Origin: Evtepia sp.
GTDB taxonomy: Bacteria; Bacillota; Clostridia; Oscillospirales; Oscillospiraceae
Direction of reading: 5' to 3'
NCBI GenBank assembly: GCA_020025735.1
Contig: JAHHRP010000067.1
Location: forward strand, 1 to 9,954
DNA: 9,954 bases
The translations under genes and the position numbers were made by a program. Below are positions 5,752-9,954 of the stretch, one piece after another (within the stretch, counting starts at the first letter, position 1; every line of letters begins with the position of its first letter). Below the pieces are notes generated by a model that saw only the letters and a list, made by a program, of their open reading frames with translations, ran no database searches and had not been told where the DNA came from.

Positions 5752-8286
5752 TCAACCGCCCATGAGGCCAGCCAGCGCAGAACTCTGGGAGTTCATCTGC
5801 TGTAACAGAACTTCCATGCGGGAGAATTGCTTGGTGTAGTAATCCACTCGATCTGCCATCTTCCCCTGCCACTTGCTAATCAGCTTGTCGATCTCTCCCA
5901 TCTTGTCCAACATTTCGTTTTTCAAGGCGGCAGTGGGGGAGTACTTGGAGCCTGCTTTCTCAATGAGGATGCCCTTTCTGGCGCCGCTGGTGCCAGCGTA
6001 GTTGTCCACCACTTGCTTCATCTGGGCCATGATACCATCTTTGCTCCCGCCATTGTCCTTGCTTGCTGTGAATGCATCTCTCACTGCATCGGGGTCCTCG
6101 GCAATCGCCTTACGCAGGGCAGTCTCGTCCAGCTTCAGGGTGGTTCTGCCGTTGCTGTACTCGGTGGAAAGACCCACTGACTTGAGCAGACCGCTGTTAG
6201 AGGTCAGCACGCCGCGCATGGAGTTATAGAGGGAGGAGAGGTCACGATCCATGTAGAGGATACCGGTCTTGGCCTTTTCCTCATACGCTTTGATCTCGCT
6301 CTCGGACATGCCTTCCTTATCTTTTTCCGTCAGAGGCTCATAGCGGCCACCCTGCCCATTTTTTTTCAGGGGCTGATTGCCATAGGTATCCTTGACGTCT
6401 TCGAGGATCTTGTTGTAATCCTCTACCATCTTCTTTACTGCGTCTACGATTTTGTCCGGGTTGGTCTCGCTCTTGAAGGTCATTTCTTCGCCTGGCTTGG
6501 CCTCGAAAGTTCCTGTGAAGCTAATGGTCAGGCCGTCAATCTCCACAGCATTGTTGGAAGGATTCATCGTCATTTCTTTGCCGTTGACGACAACCACTAC
6601 TTCCGCATCCTGGCCCTTGGTATATTTGTTGACGCCAGAGCTGTTCGTCCCTGAAACGGTGCCATCCGCCTTTACCTCACCAAACAGGAGGGTCCCCAAA
6701 GTATCTTTGCCATCTGCTGCCTTTTCGATCTCAACCCGGCCAGCAGAGCCGCTCTCATTGGCGGTAAAGACGAACTGTTTGCTTGTCCTAGAGTAGTTGA
6801 CTGTAACACCGGCATCGCTGCCGTTGATGCTGCTTATCACTCTATCCATGGCAGTGTCCTTGGTGAAGGTACCAACCACTTTGCCATTGATGTTCAATTC
6901 ATAGCCTTTTTTCCGGGTCTTGCCATCTTCCTCCAGCAAGTAACCATCCTTGTCCACCACGTTGCCATCGGTATCCTTATAGATCGGATTCCCGGTATCA
7001 TCTTTCTCCTCTGTGGCAGAGAAAGCCTGGGTGGTTTTTATGTCCGTCGTTGTCAAATTTTTCAGGTGATCCCCCAGCACATCCTCCAGGGTATTCCCCA
7101 TGTTCAGGTAGCTGGTCAGACCGTTTTTCCCCAGACCTAGCGCGCCGCCCACTGTTGAGTTCACGGAAAAATTGGAGCCGCTGGCAACCGTGAAGGAAAG
7201 GGCCTTCCCCATTTTACCATCCTTGCCGGTCACATCTTTCGCCTCAACCGTGACCTTGCCTTTTCCGAAGTTCTCATCCAGCTGATCCTGCAAACTTTTG
7301 ACAACATCATCCACCGTTTTCAGGTTCTCACCCAAGGTGATGCTCTTGGTCTTCCCGTCCAGCGTAAAGGAAACTGTTTTGCCGGAAAGGGCTTCCAGTG
7401 TGTTCACCTCGGTGGCAGCATTCTGCATGGTATCTGCCTTAATCTGGATGCTCCCGCTCGTTCCATCCGGTGCCGCTGTCAGCGTATCTTTCAGCTTGCC
7501 CGTGACGTCTTTTACCGTAACTGAGTTGCCTGCCCCTGTCTTATCTGTGAAGGAAATCTTTCCGTCTGCACCGACCTCTACTTTCACAGATTCACTGGCA
7601 GGTTTCCCATTGATTTTCTGCTCGGCAAGCTGCTTATTGATGGCTTCCTCAAGTTTCTTGGGGTCCACCGCACCTGTACCATCTTGGTTTTTCCCAAACA
7701 GATCCAGCTTACCCAAGTCAATAGAGAGGGTAGTATCTTTCCCGTAACCAATGGAGATGCTGCCTTCCAAGCTGCTCACATTGGTTTTTTCTGTGATGAC
7801 CTCGCCAGTCGCGGTCAATTTTCCGCCACTTTCCAGTGCGCCAGTGTTGAAGTGTGTGCCACCGCTGGTGATGTACTTGGCAGTTTGCGCCAGCTGTTTT
7901 ACCCCCTTGAGGACCACATCGCTGTTGGTTTTGCCTGTGGCAGAGACCATTTCTGCAAATTTCCCCACAGCACTGGTGGTCACCGCGCTGTTGAAAAAGC
8001 CTGCACTGAATAGGTTGGAAGAGGAGGAGTAGGCAAAAGACATATAGTTCCGATAAAACTCCACCAGTTTATCTGACACGCCCTGATAGGCTTCCTGCTT
8101 CCACTGCACTTTCGTGCGGTCTTGGTAGAGCTTTGTAATTTTCTGCTGGTAGCCTTGTACCATTCCCTCAATCATGGACTCTGTATCCAAACCACTGCCC
8201 AAGCCAGAGATAATGTGCGAATTTCTGTCGCCATAGATACTCCCGGAGGAAGAAGATCCTCCCATGAGACTCGTAATGGATGCCAT
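5752..8286 (-). CDS. fliD: Flagellar filament cap protein FliD (HAP2), long form
   Basis: FliD forms the oligomeric cap at the tip of the flagellum where secreted flagellin is folded into the filament. It is exported without a cleaved signal. The N-terminal domain is clear at about 27-100 (IISGLGSGLDTESMIEGMV then helices), and the C-terminal domain at about 585-844 includes NPDKIVDAVKKMVEDYN, GILYMDRDLSSLYNSMRG and a final coiled coil ending LAGLMGG. At 844 residues it is much longer than usual FliD (about 450-500). The surplus is in the exposed middle, with three flagellin-IN-like units at about 176-266, 304-377 and 463-515. An Asp/Gly-rich loop, DTDGNVVDKDGY, sits at 438-449. The frame opens at GTG 8295, but that codon is part of the AAGGAG ribosome site; ATG 8286, 8 nt downstream, is the start. 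It heads the fliD-fliS-chaperone operon. Confidence 0.96.
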   Translation of the reverse strand: MASITSLMGGSSSSGSIYGDRNSHIISGLGSGLDTESMIEGMVQGYQQKITKLYQDRTKVQWKQEAYQGVSDKLVEFYRNYMSFAYSSSSNLFSAGFFNSAVTTSAVGKFAEMVSATGKTNSDVVLKGVKQLAQTAKYITSGGTHFNTGALESGGKLTATGEVITEKTNVSSLEGSISIGYGKDTTLSIDLGKLDLFGKNQDGTGAVDPKKLEEAINKQLAEQKINGKPASESVKVEVGADGKISFTDKTGAGNSVTVKDVTGKLKDTLTAAPDGTSGSIQIKADTMQNAATEVNTLEALSGKTVSFTLDGKTKSITLGENLKTVDDVVKSLQDQLDENFGKGKVTVEAKDVTGKDGKMGKALSFTVASGSNFSVNSTVGGALGLGKNGLTSYLNMGNTLEDVLGDHLKNLTTTDIKTTQAFSATEEKDDTGNPIYKDTDGNVVDKDGYLLEEDGKTRKKGYELNINGKVVGTFTKDTAMDRVISSINGSDAGVTVNYSRTSKQFVFTANESGSAGRVEIEKAADGKDTLGTLLFGEVKADGTVSGTNSSGVNKYTKGQDAEVVVVVNGKEMTMNPSNNAVEIDGLTISFTGTFEAKPGEEMTFKSETNPDKIVDAVKKMVEDYNKILEDVKDTYGNQPLKKNGQGGRYEPLTEKDKEGMSESEIKAYEEKAKTGILYMDRDLSSLYNSMRGVLTSNSGLLKSVGLSTEYSNGRTTLKLDETALRKAIAEDPDAVRDAFTASKDNGGSKDGIMAQMKQVVDNYAGTSGARKGILIEKAGSKYSPTAALKNEMLDKMGEIDKLISKWQGKMADRVDYYTKQFSRMEVLLQQMNSQSSALAGLMGG

Positions 8287-8294
8287 ATTATTCA

Positions 8295-8300
8295 CTCCTT
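8295..8300 (-). promoter_or_regulatory. Ribosome binding site deciding the fliD start
   Basis: AAGGAG (8300-8295) lies 8 nt before ATG 8286. The upstream GTG at 8295 uses the last G of this site and so cannot be the start. The preceding leader, about 8301-8335 on the minus strand, is rich in AAC/ACA and poor in G, hence unstructured, as in well-translated messages. Confidence 0.85.
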
Positions 8301-8402
8301 ATTGTGTTGTTTGTGTTGTTATTGCGTTGTCAATCACAAATCATAAACCCGTTCTTTTTCAACGGATCGGGATCACTGCCCACACTGACCAGTGCTGGAA
8401 GG

Positions 8403-8414
8403 ACTTCTTGAAGT
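8403..8414. repeat. Palindrome abutting the parA -35, possible operator
   Basis: ACTTCTTGAAGT has 5-bp arms (ACTTC/GAAGT) around TT. Its final T is the first base of the TTGACA -35 of the parA promoter, a position suited to a regulator of either divergent transcript. No known regulator site is recognised. Confidence 0.3.
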
Positions 8415-8442
8415 TGACAAGTCTTTTTCTTTTCGATAAAAT
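8414..8442 (+). promoter_or_regulatory. Strong sigma-A promoter for the parA operon
   Basis: TTGACA (8414-8419) is followed after 17 nt by TAAAAT (8437-8442), matching consensus at 6 of 6 and 5 of 6 with ideal spacing. Transcription should start near 8449, giving a leader of about 116 nt before TTG 8565. Confidence 0.8.
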
Positions 8443-8482
8443 AGGGAAAATTAGATGGATCCCTTTCATTTCTCTATCATTT

Positions 8483-8509
8483 ATATCGTCCCACTTTGGC
8501 AAAAAATAA
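8483..8509 (-). promoter_or_regulatory. Weak sigma-28-like promoter candidate for fliD
   Basis: On the minus strand TTAT (8509-8506) and GACGATAT (8490-8483) are separated by 15 nt. The -10 half matches GCCGATAT at 7 of 8, but the -35 half matches TAAA at only 2 of 4. If real, the fliD leader would be about 190 nt and would run through the parA promoter, making the two promoters face each other. No better fliD promoter was seen closer to the gene. Confidence 0.3.
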
Positions 8510-8564
8510 GAGGCGCAGGAAATTTTCTTTCCCTGTGTCTGCCTGGGAAGGAGCTGCTGCCACC

Positions 8565-9356
8565 TTGTCTTGTACAATTCTCACCATTACAAATCAAAAA
8601 GGAGGCGTGGGGAAGACCACCACCGCCGCCGCTATGCTGGCCTGTCTGCACCGCCGGGGCGCACGCGTGCTGGGGGTGGACATGGACCCCCAGGGAAGTC
8701 TTGGCTTCAGCCTGGGGCTGGACATCGACCGCTGCGCGACCCTATATGATGTCTTTCGGGGCAGCGCCGAACCAGAGGAGATCCTCGTCCCCACGGAAAC
8801 CTGCGACATGCTGCCCTCCAACATCCTGTTGGCTTCCGCGGAGCTGGAATTCAACCGCCCTGGGCGAGAGTACCTCCTCAAAACTGCCCTATCCAAGGTT
8901 GCGGAAAACTATGATGTTATCGTCATTGATACCCCCCCTGCCCTGAATCTGCTCACCGTCAATGCCTATGTCGCCACCGACCGGCTGCTCATCCCTATGG
9001 CCCCAGAAGTTCTGAGTTTGCTGGGGGTGTCTCAGATTAAGGAAACCATTGAGAGTGTCCGTGCTTACTATAACTCCAATCTAGACGTGGCTGGCATCCT
9101 TCTCAACCGCTTTAATCCTCGTTTGAACCTGAACCAAGAAATGCTGGAACTTGCCCAAGCCATTGCAGAACAGCTAAACACCCGTGTCTTTGAGAGTAAG
9201 ATCCGTGCCAGTGTCTCTGTCGCTTCTGCCCCTGCCCATGGGCTGAGCGTGGTGGATTTCTCCCCTACGGCCAAACCTTCCCTGGACTTTGAAAACCTGT
9301 GTCAGGAATTGTTCGGCAACCAGTTTCCCCCAGAAGGGGCCAAAGGTGGTGAATGA
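8565..9356 (+). CDS. parA: ParA/Soj-family positioning ATPase
   Basis: This 263-residue cytoplasmic ATPase has the deviant Walker A KGGVGKTTT (12-20) with the signature Lys12, Walker A' VDMDPQGS (38-45) and Walker B VIVIDTPPAL (118-127). Near the C-terminus, SVASAPAHGLSVVDFSP (218-234) resembles the Soj segment 'SEAPSHG'. Such proteins bind DNA as ATP dimers and move cargo when a partner triggers ATP hydrolysis. The frame is open from TTG 8496, but that start has no ribosome site and adds a 23-residue basic stretch not typical of the family. TTG 8565 gives MSCTILTITNQKGG, the usual short ParA start, with GGAAGGAG at 8546-8553 (spacing 11 nt, a little long); GTG 8535 is another option. It is not FlhG/MinD-like despite the flagellar neighbour. 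Its stop overlaps the next start (ATGA). Whether it segregates DNA or positions another complex is unknown. Confidence 0.9.
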   Translation: MSCTILTITNQKGGVGKTTTAAAMLACLHRRGARVLGVDMDPQGSLGFSLGLDIDRCATLYDVFRGSAEPEEILVPTETCDMLPSNILLASAELEFNRPGREYLLKTALSKVAENYDVIVIDTPPALNLLTVNAYVATDRLLIPMAPEVLSLLGVSQIKETIESVRAYYNSNLDVAGILLNRFNPRLNLNQEMLELAQAIAEQLNTRVFESKIRASVSVASAPAHGLSVVDFSPTAKPSLDFENLCQELFGNQFPPEGAKGGE

Positions 9357-9954
9357 GCACCATGGAACCCAAAAAGCGTCCTGCCGCCAAAGGCAGCAAA
9401 GGGACCAAAACCAACAAAACAAGCCATGTCCTGAATCTGTTGGGCGGGGCTGCTCCCCCAGCTGAAGAACCTGCGACAGCTGCCCCTATGCCCACACCCG
9501 CTGTCCAATCCCCGCAGCAAGAGACAGCAGCACAAGAGGCTCCGCAGCAAACCAGTGCGCCACAAGCCCCTGCCCCGGTTATTCTGTCTGCCCCCTCTAC
9601 CACCCCATCATTACCCATCCTAGCGGTCGCCCGGAACAACAACGAACGCTTGTCTGACACGATTTGTGCCGCGCTGGAACAAGCTTTGGTGGAAGAAGAG
9701 GCTGTTCAGCAAATGGAAAATCCTCCTGGGGCACAAGGATCTGTCCCTGAACAAACTGACATCCCCCCTGAGCCAACACCACAGACAAAAGATCCTGCTC
9801 TTTCTCAGGGGATGCCCTCTGTGGCATCGGCGCCTGCCCCCGAAGAGGAAAGCGCATCCGCAGAACCAGAATCCTCTCCCGCAGCAGAAGAAGCTCCCAC
9901 AAAACAGGAACCCTCTCCCGCAGTGGAAGAAGCTCCCGCAAAACAGGAACCCTC
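9353..9954 (+). CDS. Pro/Glu-rich ParA-partner candidate, C-terminus beyond window
   Basis: This frame stays open for 200 codons to the right edge. It begins at ATG 9353, overlapping the ParA stop by 4 nt, behind the ribosome-site-like AAAGGTGGTG (9342-9351). ATG 9362, three codons on, would have a longer spacing and cannot be excluded. The visible part has a basic head (residues 7-22, many Lys), a short possible helix SHVLNLLGG (24-32), and a Pro/Ala/Gln linker to about 85. A short ordered-looking segment LPILAVARNNNERLSDTICAALEQALVEEE (88-117, shown by its ends LPILAV and ALVEEE) follows, then a long Pro/Glu/Ala disordered stretch ending in 13-residue repeats. There is no signal peptide or membrane segment. 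Tight coupling to ParA suggests a partner or cargo adaptor. No ParB motifs are visible; a ComFB-type or other domain could lie beyond the edge, which I cannot test. Confidence 0.78.
   Translation, partial: MSTMEPKKRPAAKGSKGTKTNKTSHVLNLLGGAAPPAEEPATAAPMPTPAVQSPQQETAAQEAPQQTSAPQAPAPVILSAPSTTPSLPILAVARNNNERLSDTICAALEQALVEEEAVQQMENPPGAQGSVPEQTDIPPEPTPQTKDPALSQGMPSVASAPAPEEESASAEPESSPAAEEAPTKQEPSPAVEEAPAKQEP
9875..9954 (+). repeat. 39-bp in-frame tandem repeat continuing past the window edge
   Basis: Two nearly identical 39-bp units lie at 9875-9913 and 9914-9952, and the last two bases begin a third. They encode SPAAEEAPTKQEP and SPAVEEAPAKQEP, extending a disordered Pro/Glu linker. The unit length keeps the reading frame when copies are gained or lost, so linker length could vary between strains. 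Confidence 0.85.

Larger units (their letters stand above)
8287..8564. other. Divergent fliD-parA intergenic region with several palindromes
   Basis: There is no gene in these 278 bp; short open frames here lack ribosome sites and sensible protein composition. The region holds the CA-rich fliD leader, an inverted repeat CCGTT/AACGG (8349-8353, 8361-8365), a palindrome CACTGACCAGTG (8383-8394) and a palindrome ACTTCTTGAAGT (8403-8414) abutting the parA -35. It also holds the parA promoter and a weak sigma-28-like site on the minus strand. No close match to parS (TGTTNCACGTGAAACA) is seen. Confidence 0.6.

Noticed and set aside
5827..8346. Several plus-strand open frames opposite fliD, e.g. 6452-6796 and 7298-7747
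   Set aside because: They lie entirely across a well-supported fliD, lack ribosome sites, and have compositions typical of antisense frames.
8401..8430. Plus-strand terminator from the repeat before TTTTTCTTTT
   Set aside because: The stem is only about 5 bp, no plus-strand gene ends upstream, and the bases are better explained as a palindrome plus the parA -35 and spacer.
8287..8564. parS centromere site near parA
   Set aside because: No sequence close to TGTTNCACGTGAAACA was found here or near the parA pair in the window.
8359..8577. Minus-strand 72-codon frame in the fliD-parA gap and over the parA start
   Set aside because: No ribosome site, no recognisable protein pattern, and it overlaps the parA promoter and coding start.
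9174..9941. Minus-strand frames opposite parA and its partner, including 9597-9941 and 9265-9660
   Set aside because: Low-complexity antisense of Pro/Glu-rich codons, with no ribosome site; the plus-strand frame is coupled to ParA and remains open to the edge.

Overview
The window looks like chromosomal DNA from a flagellated Gram-positive anaerobe. My best inference is a Clostridia member, perhaps Oscillospirales. The reasons are strong AGGAGG-type ribosome binding sites, a fliD-fliS-chaperone operon, sigma-A and sigma-28 (SigD) type promoter candidates, a Soj-like ParA, a membrane-anchored C39-like cysteine peptidase, and a hemerythrin with the full visible set of iron ligands. The placement rests on gene style only; no 16S or other marker gene is present.

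Layout, left to right. (1) 1-298, minus: a bacteriohemerythrin cut by the left edge, with a sigma-28-like promoter about 75-100 bp upstream of its start. (2) 435-3837, minus: a compact three-gene operon. It is read as an FtsE-like ABC ATPase, then an FtsA/PilM-type actin-fold protein with an unusual C-terminal tail of repeated 'NG...GD' modules, then a lipoprotein whose TTG start lies inside the end of the preceding gene. No ftsX-like membrane partner is present. (3) 4001-4870, plus: a single membrane-anchored C39-family-like peptidase, divergent from the operon and closed by a strong hairpin at 4882-4922. (4) 4928-8286, minus: the late flagellar operon fliD (filament cap, unusually long at 844 aa), fliS (flagellin chaperone), and a small helical protein in the fliT position. 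(5) 8565-9954, plus: a Soj/ParA-type ATPase with a strong sigma-A promoter, overlapping by 4 bp a Pro/Glu-rich protein that runs off the right edge inside a 39-bp tandem repeat.

How the genes fit together. The fliD operon makes the filament cap and its export chaperones. The hemerythrin probably shares motility control through sigma-28 and may bind or sense oxygen. The FtsE-like/FtsA-like/lipoprotein operon looks like an envelope or cytoskeletal module built from division-protein relatives, but its job cannot be read from sequence. ParA and its overlapping partner look like a positioning pair. ParA is not FlhG, and no parS-like site is visible.

Several true starts lie inside longer open frames, and I moved them on ribosome-binding-site and family evidence: the ABC ATPase (ATG 3837), the peptidase (GTG 4001), FliD (ATG 8286) and ParA (TTG 8565). 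No tRNA, rRNA, CRISPR array or insertion sequence was seen. The only stretch without genes worth describing is the fliD-parA intergenic region (8287-8564).
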